Of a DNA stretch of 58,423 bases, positions 10,601 through 18,508 are shown in pieces (position 1 is the first letter of the stretch; each line of letters opens with the position of its first letter). The notes beneath the pieces were generated by a model that did not search any database, was not told the DNA's origin, and saw nothing but the letters and a program-made list of their open reading frames with translations. The stretch is from Streptomyces cellulosae (GTDB lineage: Bacteria; Actinomycetota; Actinomycetes; Streptomycetales; Streptomycetaceae): contig NZ_JOEV01000066.1 of assembly GCF_000721105.1 (NCBI RefSeq), forward strand, positions 1-58,423. The letters run 5' to 3'. The position numbers and the translations under genes were made by a program.

Positions 10601-10809
10601 TCTCGGCGCGGACCAAGCTGTTCGCGAACTGGGGCGGGTCGTACAACGCCGTGGTCGGGGCCGGGGACATCACCGGGGACGGCAGGAGCGACCTGGTCTC
10701 CCGGGACACCGGCGGCCATCTGTACCGCAACGACGGCAACGGCAAGGGGTCGTTCGGGGCCCGGGTGAAGATCGCGAGCGGCTGGCAGGGCTACAAGGGC
10801 GTTTTCTAG
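7672..10809 (+). CDS. Secreted FG-GAP/VCBS repeat protein, second of a tandem pair
   Basis: 1045 residues from the ATG at 7672, which overlaps the preceding stop as TGATG and so suggests translational coupling. A signal peptide (MRHLIRTGAAAG to about APAAAD) is followed by a long beta-rich region, a FlgD-like Ig segment (AWDGRTTTGGYAPNGTYTW) and C-terminal calcium-loop repeats (GDVTKDGRPD, GDLNGDGIGD, GDITGDGRSD). The last 180 residues closely match the end of the upstream protein, so the pair arose by duplication. This copy is longer, with additional beta-rich sequence before the shared part. It is probably exported and cell-surface or secreted; the ligand is unknown. Confidence 0.85.
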   Translation: MRHLIRTGAAAGLLALGLGLAPVLAAPAAADTPGQLDITPNWRAVPREDSLGSFGATGFVHSPEDADPSFGQEFQWTRFDTGQTTTLLGYGNNEDAGFAEFGAESDYVAHHYLGSIDIQNMADGTTHRFTVPYGSGDLFEGLLGSTVVVQDYTDNDLQTVDSWYLLPAHNPVVDAKLTVTGWPEGTDLKEVRLVAGDAQEAVVRFATSAADAENGRYDRLGLIDLKTGRLRTLAANTGWAPYVALAGDDVLWIDSDRVAHLRSRTDLDAPERTFPVPSDLDISKIGLLDGQLLAFTQADGIDAALKRSLVALSFDGQRRTLLEKADKEAVQIAGGGVAVIGGTSSADWYVQKVTVGTDGLPRLEKVLRLDPVAAGVDAIALSAGTLSTVEKEGPQGAGFYNRTLSPAQAPTSASDPVWVGRESGRSYDYTVCGQTACTQLLNSGDGRTVYQVRNYQNNPQVEIVGRDGPDRADRALTGNSDGRLTEATGRYAVYQSGRPTVAGMPVTDGVTIVVDLDTGAVVDQRPQTGATVWGGTLYAATATAGTVARTYLPTGKDTGTLDTGAPCVPVELQSAGPWLYWTCEQFRQHGVVNVNTGEKIALPAGRGGLLGDGYFVNQRYTGSGLRLTEFQNGGTAVTRDLGIPMSTDGSESRRRTWAVDRFGGGIAYVDKENRVHVVPSGVPASPLTATQAVTPTAFKAAGTWKASWQLSKPAASWKLTLKAADGTVVRTLGAGESRSSVTAAWDGRTTTGGYAPNGTYTWTLTVQPADGQGTPLTATGRAALSGGAAVRHDHVGDDGVGDLLTLDSSGALAFQKGTGKGTFSGKVSASGWPTSVKAVPFGDLSGDRCNDVLVRLSSGALRLYKPGCGAAVKPSTSYASLGTSGWNQYDVLTSAGDVTKDGRPDMIARNATTGAVYLYKGTSSGKLSARVKLYDNWKTYKKVVGAGDLNGDGIGDLLAQDKANTLYRYYGKGDGTFSARTKLFANWGGSYNAVVGAGDITGDGRSDLVSRDTGGHLYRNDGNGKGSFGARVKIASGWQGYKGVF

Positions 10810-10857
10810 CCAAATTGTGACGTGTGTCACGGCCCCGGTGTGGGCATCGCTGGGGAC

Positions 10858-12438
10858 ATGACAGATGACGCCATAGCGAGTGGGCTGGCGGACGGAAAGA
10901 TCCCCGTCGGAGAGCGGCCGGCCCAGCCGCTCTCCGACGAAGAACGGCTGGCCCAGCTCGGCTACACGCAGGTTCTGGCCCGCCGCATGTCGGCGTTCTC
11001 CAACTACGCGGTCTCCTTCACGATCATCTCGGTCCTGTCGGGCTGCCTGACGCTGTATCTGTTCGGCATGAACACGGGCGGCCCGGCGGTGATCACCTGG
11101 GGCTGGGTGGCCGTCGGTCTGATGACCCTGTTCGTGGGCCTGTCCATGGCCGAGATCTGCTCGGCGTACCCGACCTCCGCGGGCCTCTACTTCTGGGCCC
11201 ATCGCCTCGCCCCGCCCCGGACCGCGGCGGCCTGGGCCTGGTTCACCGGCTGGTTCAACGTGCTCGGCCAGGTGGCGGTGACGGCGGGCATCGACTTCGG
11301 TGCGGCGTCGTTCCTCGGCGCGTACCTGAACCTCCAGTTCGACTTCGAGGTGACCCCCGGCCGTACGGTCCTGCTCTTCGCGGGCATCCTCGTCCTGCAC
11401 GGCCTGCTGAACACCTTCGGCGTCCGGATCGTCGGACTGCTCAACAGCGTCAGCGTGTGGTGGCACGTGCTGGGCGTGGCGGTGATCGTGGGCGCGCTGA
11501 CCTTCGTCCCCGACCACCACCAGTCCACGTCCTTCGTGTTCGGCGAGTTCGTGAACAACACGGGCTGGGGGAGCGGGGTCTACGTGGTGCTGCTCGGCCT
11601 GCTGATGGCGCAGTACACCTTCACCGGCTACGACGCCTCGGCCCACATGACGGAGGAGACACACGACGCGTCGACAGCCGGCCCGAAGGGCATCGTCCGC
11701 TCCATCTGGACGTCCTGGATCGCCGGTTTCGTGCTCCTGCTCGGCTTCACCTACGCGATCCAGTCGTACGACGGTGCGCTCGGGTCCGCCACGGGGGCGC
11801 CCCCGGCCCAGATCCTGCTGGACGCCCTCGGCGCGACCGCGGGCAAGCTGCTGCTGCTGGTCGTGATCGGCGCCCAGCTGTTCTGCGGGATGGCCTCGGT
11901 GACCGCCAACAGCCGCATGATCTACGCGTTCTCGAGAGACGGGGCGCTCCCCTATTCACGGGTGTGGCACACGGTGAACCCGCGCACCCGGACACCAGTG
12001 GCCGCGGTATGGCTGGCGGCGGGCGCGGCGCTGCTCCTCGGCCTCCCCTACCTCATCAACGTCACGGCGTACGCGGCGGTGACCTCGATCGCGGTGATCG
12101 GCCTGTACATCGCGTACGTCATCCCCACCCTGCTGCGGCTCGGCAAGGGCGAGGCGTTCGAGCGGGGCCCGTGGCATCTGGGGCGCTGGTCGCGGGCCGT
12201 GGGTGTGGTGTCGGTGGTGTGGGTGTGCGTGATCACGATCCTGTTCATGCTGCCGCAGGTCTCCCCGGTCACCTGGGAGACCTTCAACTACGCCCCGGTC
12301 GCCGTCCTGGTCGTCCTGGGCTTCGCCGCGACCTGGTGGCTGGCGTCGGCCCGGCACTGGTTCCTCAACCCGGAGCACGAGCGGACACGGGCACGGGAGG
12401 CGGCTCGGGCGGGGGCGGTTGAGCCGGTTGATCCCTGA
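10858..12438 (+). CDS. APC-superfamily amino acid permease
   Basis: 526 residues, highly hydrophobic, with about 12 membrane helices. The N-terminus (DEERLAQLGYTQVLARRMS, then FSNYAVSFTIISVLSG) and the AEICSAYPTSAGLYFWA block are characteristic of the amino acid/choline or GABA-permease branch of the APC superfamily. It would import an amino acid or related amine by proton symport; the substrate is not predictable. The start is ATG at 10858, with GGGGAC immediately upstream giving short spacing, so initiation is not fully settled. It lies 48 bp after the FG-GAP pair and has no linked enzyme genes. Confidence 0.9.
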   Translation: MTDDAIASGLADGKIPVGERPAQPLSDEERLAQLGYTQVLARRMSAFSNYAVSFTIISVLSGCLTLYLFGMNTGGPAVITWGWVAVGLMTLFVGLSMAEICSAYPTSAGLYFWAHRLAPPRTAAAWAWFTGWFNVLGQVAVTAGIDFGAASFLGAYLNLQFDFEVTPGRTVLLFAGILVLHGLLNTFGVRIVGLLNSVSVWWHVLGVAVIVGALTFVPDHHQSTSFVFGEFVNNTGWGSGVYVVLLGLLMAQYTFTGYDASAHMTEETHDASTAGPKGIVRSIWTSWIAGFVLLLGFTYAIQSYDGALGSATGAPPAQILLDALGATAGKLLLLVVIGAQLFCGMASVTANSRMIYAFSRDGALPYSRVWHTVNPRTRTPVAAVWLAAGAALLLGLPYLINVTAYAAVTSIAVIGLYIAYVIPTLLRLGKGEAFERGPWHLGRWSRAVGVVSVVWVCVITILFMLPQVSPVTWETFNYAPVAVLVVLGFAATWWLASARHWFLNPEHERTRAREAARAGAVEPVDP

Positions 12439-12599
12439 CGGGTCGGGGCGGGTCGGGCCGAGGCGGCGCGGCGCGGGGCGGGGCTGTCCTGGCGCCGGCG
12501 AGGCCTCGGCGCGGTGGTGTCATGGCCCTGCCCCCGGTCCGGCTCCGGCCTCATGACGTCCCTGCTCCGGCCTGGGCTCGGCCCACCGCGTACATCCGC

Positions 12600-12640
12600 C
12601 GCGCCCGTGTCACCGATACCCGATCGGAGACACGGGCGCG
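12600..12640 (+). terminator. Large hairpin upstream of tRNA-Lys
   Basis: A perfect 12-bp stem (CGCGCCCGTGTC with GACACGGGCGCG), plus an inner CCGAT/ATCGG pairing, lies between the permease and the tRNA. No U-tract follows, as is common for actinobacterial terminators. Confidence 0.5.
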
Positions 12641-12671
12641 GGCAGCTATGCTCGGGGTGGCAACATCGCCT

Positions 12672-12744
12672 GGGCCCTTAGCTCAATTGGCAGAGCAGTG
12701 GACTTTTAATCCATTGGTTGTGGGTTCGAGTCCCACAGGGCCTA
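12672..12744 (+). tRNA. tRNA-Lys (anticodon UUU)
   Basis: A 73-nt cloverleaf with every arm recognisable: D stem GCTC/GAGC, anticodon stem GTGGA/TCCAT with loop CTTTTAA, and T arm GTGGG-TTCGAGT-CCCAC. The first acceptor pair is a G:U wobble. CCA is not encoded. It marks the left boundary of a region rich in accessory genes. Confidence 0.95.
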
Positions 12745-12781
12745 CGGTGCGGGTGACGGGGGTACCCCTCTGACCTGCTGT

Positions 12782-12819
12782 GCAGCGCCTGAGTCGACTT
12801 CGGTCGGGTCGGGCGCTGC
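12782..12819 (+). terminator. Terminator of tRNA-Lys
   Basis: A 17-bp stem with one mismatch, starting GCAGCGCC and ending GGCGCTGC, closed by a TTCG loop and followed by TTCGTTTT. A near copy of this element occurs at 18471-18508. Confidence 0.8.
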
Positions 12820-12973
12820 TTCGTTTTCGGGGTCGTGCGTGAGCGATGCGTGAGCGGATGTGCCCGTGACGGCCGTCTGCCCGGCGAATGCGGTGCCGAG
12901 GAACAGAGGTGGCGGGAGGACATCATCGCAAATGATGAGCCCCCATGACCCGCGCTACTTTCGCGCCATGACG

Positions 12974-13189
12974 TCACGACCCCCTTCCATCCCGACGACG
13001 GCCGCCCTCGTCATGTCGGGTCGGCCGCTGTCGTCTTCCCTGATGGCAAGGAAATCTCTGGCACCGCGTCGCTCGTACTGTGTGCCGTAGGACGGCCCCG
13101 TCGGGCAGCCAGTACGGCAGCCCCGTGCCTATCAGCGGGTCGGTGTCGAACAGGTCGAGCTCGCGGCCGAGGCTGCGGTGGTCGTGCAT
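12974..13189 (-). pseudogene. Truncated threonyl-tRNA synthetase (thrS) remnant
   Basis: From an ATG at 13189, with AGAGGAA well placed upstream, the first 38 residues read [17 protein letters not shown] then [14 protein letters not shown]. This is the start of the catalytic core of the short threonyl-tRNA synthetase of Streptomyces. After about 13076 the resemblance ends and the frame closes 33 codons later, so more than 90 percent of the enzyme is missing. The upstream control region (leader peptide and hairpin) is intact. A deletion or an insertion boundary inside thrS is the simplest explanation. The peptide cannot charge tRNA. Confidence 0.75.
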
Positions 13190-13210
13190 GGCGGGTTCCT
13201 CTCCGGTCCC

Positions 13211-13246
13211 GGTGAGTCCGGGTGAGTCCGGGTGAGTCCGCGTGAG
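13211..13246. repeat. Tandem 10-bp repeat between attenuator and thrS start
   Basis: Three exact copies of GGTGAGTCCG at 13211, 13221 and 13231, then a partial fourth. They lie in the leader between the hairpin and the thrS ribosome binding site. Confidence 0.85.
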
Positions 13247-13268
13247 AGGGACGAGCGCCGCACAGCGA

Positions 13269-13298
13269 GAAGCCCCGGGGCACTCGCCCCGGGGCTTC
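13269..13298 (-). terminator. Attenuator-type hairpin before the thrS remnant
   Basis: A perfect 13-bp stem (GAAGCCCCGGGGC with GCCCCGGGGCTTC) around a 4-nt loop, placed between the leader peptide stop (13314) and the thrS start (13189). Its position after a short peptide with three consecutive threonine codons fits ribosome-mediated attenuation. No U-tract follows. Confidence 0.65.
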
Positions 13299-13313
13299 GC
13301 ATCAACTCATCGG

Positions 13314-13370
13314 TCAGCGCGCAGGGACAGGGTCCGGTGTCGTCGTGGAGGACGGCTTGGCGCGCTTCAT
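13314..13370 (-). CDS. Threonine-rich leader peptide of the thrS attenuator
   Basis: An 18-residue frame, MKRAKPSSTTTPDPVPAR, begins at ATG 13370. It contains three threonine codons in a row (ACG ACG ACA) and ends 16 bases before the 13-bp hairpin. A TACTGT -10 element on this strand (13377-13382) lies six bases before the ATG, so the transcript may be leaderless; no ribosome binding site is seen. Ribosome stalling at the threonine codons when charged tRNA-Thr is low would be expected to relieve termination ahead of thrS. The control is inferred from layout. The gene it controlled is now only a fragment. Confidence 0.6.
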   Translation of the reverse strand: MKRAKPSSTTTPDPVPAR

Positions 13371-13426
13371 GGGGGAACAGTAACGGGGAGGCGCGGGCCG
13401 GGCGAAGCCCTTTTCCACGCCTCGGC

Positions 13427-13828
13427 TCACGATCCGTCGATCAACTCCTGTACCTCGGGGGGAATCTTCTTGTCGGGGCGGAGGACCCTGAAGGCCTCCG
13501 CCTGTTCAGGAGATGATCCGATCGCTATGGCCAGGTCCGGAGAAATGCCGCTCACCGCATAGGCGTTCTCCGAGGTCTCCGGCACTTCGGCGGCTTGGTC
13601 ATTGGTGTCACGGCACGGCGGACTCGTGGCGGTGCCGAGCTTCTGTCCGACCTTGACCTCGACACCCGAGAGCCTTATGTACGTGCGGCCTTCGTAGAGG
13701 ACGTCGCTCGCGCACAAACTCTCGCCATTCGCGTCGGCACCTTCTGAACCTTCTGATCCACACCCGACCGCGGTGAACGCCACGGCTGCCAATCCCGCCG
13801 CAATCACGTGTCGTCCAACCCAGCTCAT
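13427..13828 (-). CDS. Putative lipoprotein (DUF6281-like)
   Basis: 133 residues with a lipoprotein signal: MSWVGRH, a hydrophobic core, and lipobox FTAVGC ending at Cys23. The mature part has CASDVLYEGRTYIRL and LGTATSPPCRDT, a pattern I associate with the small Streptomyces lipoprotein family DUF6281, although this assignment is from memory. Two further cysteines could form a disulfide outside the cell. It ends 10 bp after the metalloprotease stop on the same strand, so the two may be cotranscribed. Function unknown. Confidence 0.7.
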   Translation of the reverse strand: MSWVGRHVIAAGLAAVAFTAVGCGSEGSEGADANGESLCASDVLYEGRTYIRLSGVEVKVGQKLGTATSPPCRDTNDQAAEVPETSENAYAVSGISPDLAIAIGSSPEQAEAFRVLRPDKKIPPEVQELIDGS

Positions 13829-13837
13829 GGAGTCTCC

Positions 13838-14935
13838 CTAGTAGAGGCTGCGAAGCCCCATGACGTCGCCCTTACCGAGTGTCCTCTTCTTCACTTCGCA
13901 GCGGTCCGCCTTGGTGTACATCGTGAGATTCGAATGCCCGGAACCCACGTGGCCCAGACCGAAGACATGACCGGCCTCGTGCGTGCCCGTGTTGAGAACA
14001 TCGTGGTACAGGCCGTTGCAGGTGCTCGTCGGATTCTTCGTGAAGTCGAAGTCCGCGATGTTGAACCTCACGTCCGCTTCCCGGAGGTCGTTCTTGCCGG
14101 TCGGGTTGGGCCATGTGTGCGCGCAGGTTGAGGCGACGGTCCCGTTGGCCAGGTCACCGGCGTCCCACGTGCTCTTGCCGTCCCGGGCAGTGCACGTCCC
14201 GTGGTTACTTATGTCCGCTTCGTACGTGGTCGTGCCCGAGTAGTGACTCTTGGCGGGTACTTGGTCGGTCAGGCCACAGTTGTTGGTGCTGGCCGTGATC
14301 CGTCCGATGGAGCCTTCGAAGTACTCCAGCGCTTGAAGATGTGTCATGCCCGCGGGATAGGCCCCGTCCCCGAGGTACCAGTTGTAGATGCCGTACTCTT
14401 TCCGGTCCAGTGTCGAGTAGGCGCCGTCCTGGCACTCGCCGGGGGAGCTGGCGGCGTCCGCCTCGGCCACTTCGAGGCCGTCGGGTGCGGGCGGCTCGGA
14501 CACCGGTGAGTCCGATTCCTGTGTCAGATCCCCCGCCGTCAGCCGCGGGCTCACGACATCGGCACGGTCCTCGCCCGCGGTGGGTGACTCCGTGTTGGCC
14601 GTGGCCAGGTCGTAGGAGACCTTGCCGTCGGCAGCGACGATCAGCGTGAATCCGTGCTCTGTACCGTCTTCGGACAGCGCGTCGATACTCACCGCGGTGT
14701 CGGGCTCCGGCATCTCGATTCCGGTGCCGTCATAGGTGACGACGACACCTTCCACATCGCAGGTACGCACGTTCAGGCCGGCCGGCAATGCGTAGACCGA
14801 CAGCTCTTCCGCGGTCGGACATATCGGTATCGCGCTCGTGCTGGCCTGTGCGCTGCCCCCGGCGACAGCGAGCGATGCGGCCAACGCGAACGCCACGCTG
14901 GTTCTACCTACGAGTCCTGGACGGCGTCCAGCCAC
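13838..14935 (-). CDS. Secreted matrixin-like zinc metalloprotease
   Basis: 365 residues from a GTG at 14935, chosen because GGGGGTGGGAGA precedes it and a signal peptide starts there (VAGRRPG, then a hydrophobic core to about GGSAQAS). The C-terminal third has HEAGHVFGLGHVG, the HExxHxxGxxH zinc motif of metzincins, with a later TMYTK segment that may serve as the Met-turn. The middle is acidic and Pro-rich and may be a propeptide or linker. It probably acts outside the cell. The frame extends upstream to 15379, but that part is Arg-rich and has no signal. The lipoprotein gene follows closely. Confidence 0.8.
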   Translation of the reverse strand: MAGRRPGLVGRTSVAFALAASLAVAGGSAQASTSAIPICPTAEELSVYALPAGLNVRTCDVEGVVVTYDGTGIEMPEPDTAVSIDALSEDGTEHGFTLIVAADGKVSYDLATANTESPTAGEDRADVVSPRLTAGDLTQESDSPVSEPPAPDGLEVAEADAASSPGECQDGAYSTLDRKEYGIYNWYLGDGAYPAGMTHLQALEYFEGSIGRITASTNNCGLTDQVPAKSHYSGTTTYEADISNHGTCTARDGKSTWDAGDLANGTVASTCAHTWPNPTGKNDLREADVRFNIADFDFTKNPTSTCNGLYHDVLNTGTHEAGHVFGLGHVGSGHSNLTMYTKADRCEVKKRTLGKGDVMGLRSLY

Positions 14936-15605
14936 TCTCCCACCCCCTGTGATTCGGTCCCCTTGCGCGGGACCTTTATCGAACAGACATTCTGTCACCG
15001 CATGATCGCGGCCCGAAAGGGTGATTCCCGGCCACTGATCCGGATCGGTACAGGCGTACCGCCTCTCGCGACGAACCGTCATCGCTCCAGCGCAGCGCGA
15101 GGTTCCCTGCCCCTGAGAGGCGCCTTCGCCGGCGGTCCGCACAGCCGAAGCCCGCCACCGAAGCCCGCCAAGGCTGAAACAACCCCCCGGCACCAACGCC
15201 CGTAACCCATACCGCCCGGAGCGGTGATGCCGGGGTCTGCGTGAGCGGATGTCCGGGGAGGCGAGCCAGGTGGCGTCCGCGTCACTGGATCTACGGTGTG
15301 GGCGCGAGACGTACAGCTTCGAGGACAGCGCCGGCGGTCTCGTACGTCTGCGGGGTCGGGACCGTCCGGTGCCCCGCACAACCTGGAACCGTCAACATCT
15401 GTTGATAGGCCGGTTTCAGCGGCCCCCGCATTGATCAAACGGAGCGCAAACTTTCGAGGCGCCGACGAACCAGCCCCCACTACCGGCACTTGCTGTCCCG
15501 AACGTGACCTATTCTCCCGACAGTTCCAGCGAACACCTGACTGGATCGCACAGGCCGTGCGCGCCGGCTTCCGACGCCCTGATCGGCCCGGAGGGGAACG
15601 TGTTC
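14936..15605. other. Long divergent intergenic region
   Basis: About 670 bp between the metalloprotease and the beta-helix gene. Long frames exist on both strands but are Arg/Pro-rich and lack starts with ribosome binding sites, so I see no gene. It presumably holds the two divergent promoters. Confidence 0.5.
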
Positions 15606-18443
15606 ATGGGACGAAGACAACCGCTGGTGGCGTCCGCTGTTCTGGCGGTCCTGTTCGTCAGCTGCTTCGGGTCGGGCGCAGCCCACGCGGAAACCACCGT
15701 CGGTACGGCGCTCTACGTCGATGACGAGGCCGCCGACTGCAGCGACACCGGCCCCGGTTCGACGGCGGAGCCCTTCTGCCAGATCCAGCCGGCCGCGGAC
15801 GCCGCGGTGCCCGGGGACACCGTGCGCATCGCGGGCAACAGCACGTCCTACGCGCCCGTGACCATCAGGTCCACGGGCACCGCCGACGCACCCGTCACCT
15901 TCTCCGCCGCGGCGACCGGCGACGGCTCGCCCGTCACCGTCGCGGGCCCGCGCCCGGCCACGGGAATCACCTTCTCCGGTGCCCAGTACGTCGACATGAC
16001 CGGGATCCGTGCCAGGGCCGCCGGGGCGAGCGCCCTGGCCGTCGAGGACTCCCAGCACATCAGCTACCGCGCCGCCTTCGTACAGGGCAACCCAGCCGAC
16101 GCCAGCACCGCGGTGATCGCGGTCGACGGATCCTCCTCCGACGTCTTCCTCACCCGCCTCAACGTCGACCGGCTCTCCGGGCCGGCCGTCACCAGCGCCG
16201 CCGGAGCGCGGAACATCACGCTGGCCGGCGACACCTTCGACGGCGGCGGAGTCTCGGCCGTGGGCACCACGGGCATCGACTTCGCGGGCGACACGTTCCG
16301 GACGGTCTGCGGCGCGATCAGTCTGACCGACGGCAGTTCCGGGTCGGTGGAGAACACCGTCGCCCTGCCCTACGGCACGACGGCCTGCTCCGGTACCACC
16401 GCGGAACTCACGGTGGACGCCGCCTCCGCCCCTCAGGTCACCGCGGACTACAACGCGCTCAACCCGTCGTCGGCCGGGACGGACTACGACTGGGCCGGCA
16501 CCGCGTACGCCACCGCGCAGGCGTTCCGGACGGGCACCGGGCAGGGCACCCACGACCTGGACCAGACGGATCTGACGATCCCCGCGGCCGGGCTTCCCGC
16601 CGAGCACTCACCGCTCATCGACTCGGCCGACTCCGACGCCCCCGGCGAACTGTCCACGGACGTGGACGGACGCCCCCGGGTCGACGACCCCCTGGTCGCG
16701 GACACCGGCACCGGTCACGACGACCGGGGCGCCACGGAGTTCCAGGACCCGTTCACGGTGAGCGGGCTCACCATGGGCGGCGGGTACGTCGGCGTTCCGA
16801 CCACCGCCGTCGCACAGCTGAGCAACCCGTGGTCGGACTCGCTCGAAGGACTCACGTACACCTTCGACTTCGCGGACGGTACGACCGTCACCTCCACCAC
16901 CGGCTCGGCCACCCACACCTACACCCAGGCCACGTCCAGCACCGGCATCCAGGCCTCGGTGGTGGTGAACAGGGCCGACGGCACGCGGGTCGGTGCCGCC
17001 GACCACTGGGAACGGGTCGATCCGCTGCCGGACCTCACCTCGACCTTCGGCTGCCGTGCGACCAGCCCTTCAGCGCCGGACACCACCAGCTGCTCGTACG
17101 GCATCGACTTCGATCCCTACGCGATCACGAGCGACCGGATCACGTTCGGCGACGGCTCGTCGGCCGTCTCCGCCACCGGGCTCGACGGCACGGTCAAGCA
17201 CACCTACGCGGCCCCCGGCACGTACACCGTCACGCAGCGGATCACCGACTCCGGCGGGCGGACCGCCACCACGACCGCCAAGGCCACGGTCGGCGCGGCC
17301 TTCGTCAACTGGGGCCCGACACGAATGCTGGACACCCGGCACGGAACGGGCGCGCCCAAGCGGCCCGTCGGCCCCGGCGGTGTGGTCCGTCTGAAAGTCC
17401 TCGGCGTGGGCGGCATCCCGACGTCGAGGGTGACGGCGGTGACGCTGAACATCACCGACGCGGGCGCCACCGCCGCCGGCTATGTGACGGTCTACCCGGA
17501 CGGCACCACCCGCCCGAACGCCTCGAACCTCAACTTCCGGGCCGGACAGGACAACCCGAACCTGGTCACCGTCCGGGTGGGCGGCGACGGCTACGTCGAC
17601 CTCTACAACGCGCACGGCGATGTGAACCTCATCGCCGACCTGGAGGGGTACTACACCACCGCGCCCAGCAGTGACGACCCGGATCCGTCGTACCTGGTCA
17701 GGATGGCCCCGACCCGGGTGCTGGACACCCGCTACGGCACCGGCGCGCCCAAGGGCGAGGTAGGGCCGGGCAGCACCACGACCGTCCACGTGCCGAAGGA
17801 CGTCCAGGGCGATCCGACGGTCGGCGCCGTCCTCAATGTGACAGTGACCGGCGGCACGAGCAGCGGCTACGTCACCGTCGCCTGCGCCGGCACCACCCCG
17901 CCGGCCACCTCCACCCTCAACTACCGGGCCGGGCAGACCGTCTCCAACCTGGCGGTCCCCTGTGCGGCCTCCGGCGTCTTCCACATCTACAACAGCGCCG
18001 GACATGTGCACCTGATCGCCGACCTCCAAGGGATCTACACCGACTACCAGGAGTACGCGGACCCCGACTACCTGTCCGGCGGCGGACCGTTCGTGGGGAC
18101 CAGGCCCACCCGTTTCCTCGACACCCGCGACGGCCTCGGCGCACCCGCCAGGCCGCTGGGCGCGGGCAGCACCCTCACCGTGAAGGTCGCCGGTGTCGAC
18201 GGGGTCCCGAGGGGAGCCTCCGCCGTGCTGGTCAATCTCACGGGCGTCGCTCCGACCGTCAACACCCACCTGACCGCCTACGGTGACGGCAGCCTTCCGA
18301 ACGTGTCCAACGACAATCTGACCGCAGGTCAGACCCGACCGGTCCTCGCCCTTGTCCCGGTCGGAGCCGACGGCTCCATCCGCATCAACAACGCGCTCGG
18401 CTCGGTCGACGTCGTCGCCGACCTGGAGGGCTACTTCGGCTGA
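15606..18443 (+). CDS. Secreted beta-helix/PKD protein with three C-terminal DTR repeats
   Basis: 945 residues from the ATG at 15606, with GGAGGGGA eight bases upstream. A signal peptide (MGRRQPLVASA to about GAAHA) is followed by a right-handed parallel beta-helix region to about residue 375, resembling pectate-lyase-like surface proteins. Two PKD-like segments follow (around 382-460 and 498-560). The C-terminus has three repeats of about 120 residues beginning near 567, 699 and 831, each with (R/F)xLDTR.G.GAP, a middle GY.TVY-like strand and (V/L)xLIADLEGYY-like end. These repeats are common in actinobacterial exported proteins and may bind the cell surface. The substrate is unknown. A terminator follows. 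Confidence 0.8.
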   Translation: MGRRQPLVASAVLAVLFVSCFGSGAAHAETTVGTALYVDDEAADCSDTGPGSTAEPFCQIQPAADAAVPGDTVRIAGNSTSYAPVTIRSTGTADAPVTFSAAATGDGSPVTVAGPRPATGITFSGAQYVDMTGIRARAAGASALAVEDSQHISYRAAFVQGNPADASTAVIAVDGSSSDVFLTRLNVDRLSGPAVTSAAGARNITLAGDTFDGGGVSAVGTTGIDFAGDTFRTVCGAISLTDGSSGSVENTVALPYGTTACSGTTAELTVDAASAPQVTADYNALNPSSAGTDYDWAGTAYATAQAFRTGTGQGTHDLDQTDLTIPAAGLPAEHSPLIDSADSDAPGELSTDVDGRPRVDDPLVADTGTGHDDRGATEFQDPFTVSGLTMGGGYVGVPTTAVAQLSNPWSDSLEGLTYTFDFADGTTVTSTTGSATHTYTQATSSTGIQASVVVNRADGTRVGAADHWERVDPLPDLTSTFGCRATSPSAPDTTSCSYGIDFDPYAITSDRITFGDGSSAVSATGLDGTVKHTYAAPGTYTVTQRITDSGGRTATTTAKATVGAAFVNWGPTRMLDTRHGTGAPKRPVGPGGVVRLKVLGVGGIPTSRVTAVTLNITDAGATAAGYVTVYPDGTTRPNASNLNFRAGQDNPNLVTVRVGGDGYVDLYNAHGDVNLIADLEGYYTTAPSSDDPDPSYLVRMAPTRVLDTRYGTGAPKGEVGPGSTTTVHVPKDVQGDPTVGAVLNVTVTGGTSSGYVTVACAGTTPPATSTLNYRAGQTVSNLAVPCAASGVFHIYNSAGHVHLIADLQGIYTDYQEYADPDYLSGGGPFVGTRPTRFLDTRDGLGAPARPLGAGSTLTVKVAGVDGVPRGASAVLVNLTGVAPTVNTHLTAYGDGSLPNVSNDNLTAGQTRPVLALVPVGADGSIRINNALGSVDVVADLEGYFG

Positions 18444-18470
18444 CGCGCCGGCGCGCCTCCGGCCTGCTAC

Positions 18471-18508
18471 GCAGCGCCCGAGTCGGCTTCGGCCGGGTCG
18501 GGCGCTGC
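18471..18508 (+). terminator. Terminator of the beta-helix gene, near copy of the tRNA-Lys terminator
   Basis: GCAGCGCCCGAGTCGGC pairs with GCCGGGTCGGGCGCTGC around TTCG and is followed by CTCGTTCTCC. It shares most bases, including flanks, with 12782-12819. Confidence 0.75.

Noticed and set aside
12672..12744. tRNA-Lys as an attachment site with a duplicated 3' end
   Set aside because: No second copy of the tRNA 3' end was found in the window and no integrase gene was seen, so only the position suggests integration.
13269..13298. T-box riboswitch upstream of the thrS remnant
   Set aside because: No T-box sequence or specifier stem is visible; the short Thr-rich peptide fits ribosome-mediated attenuation better.
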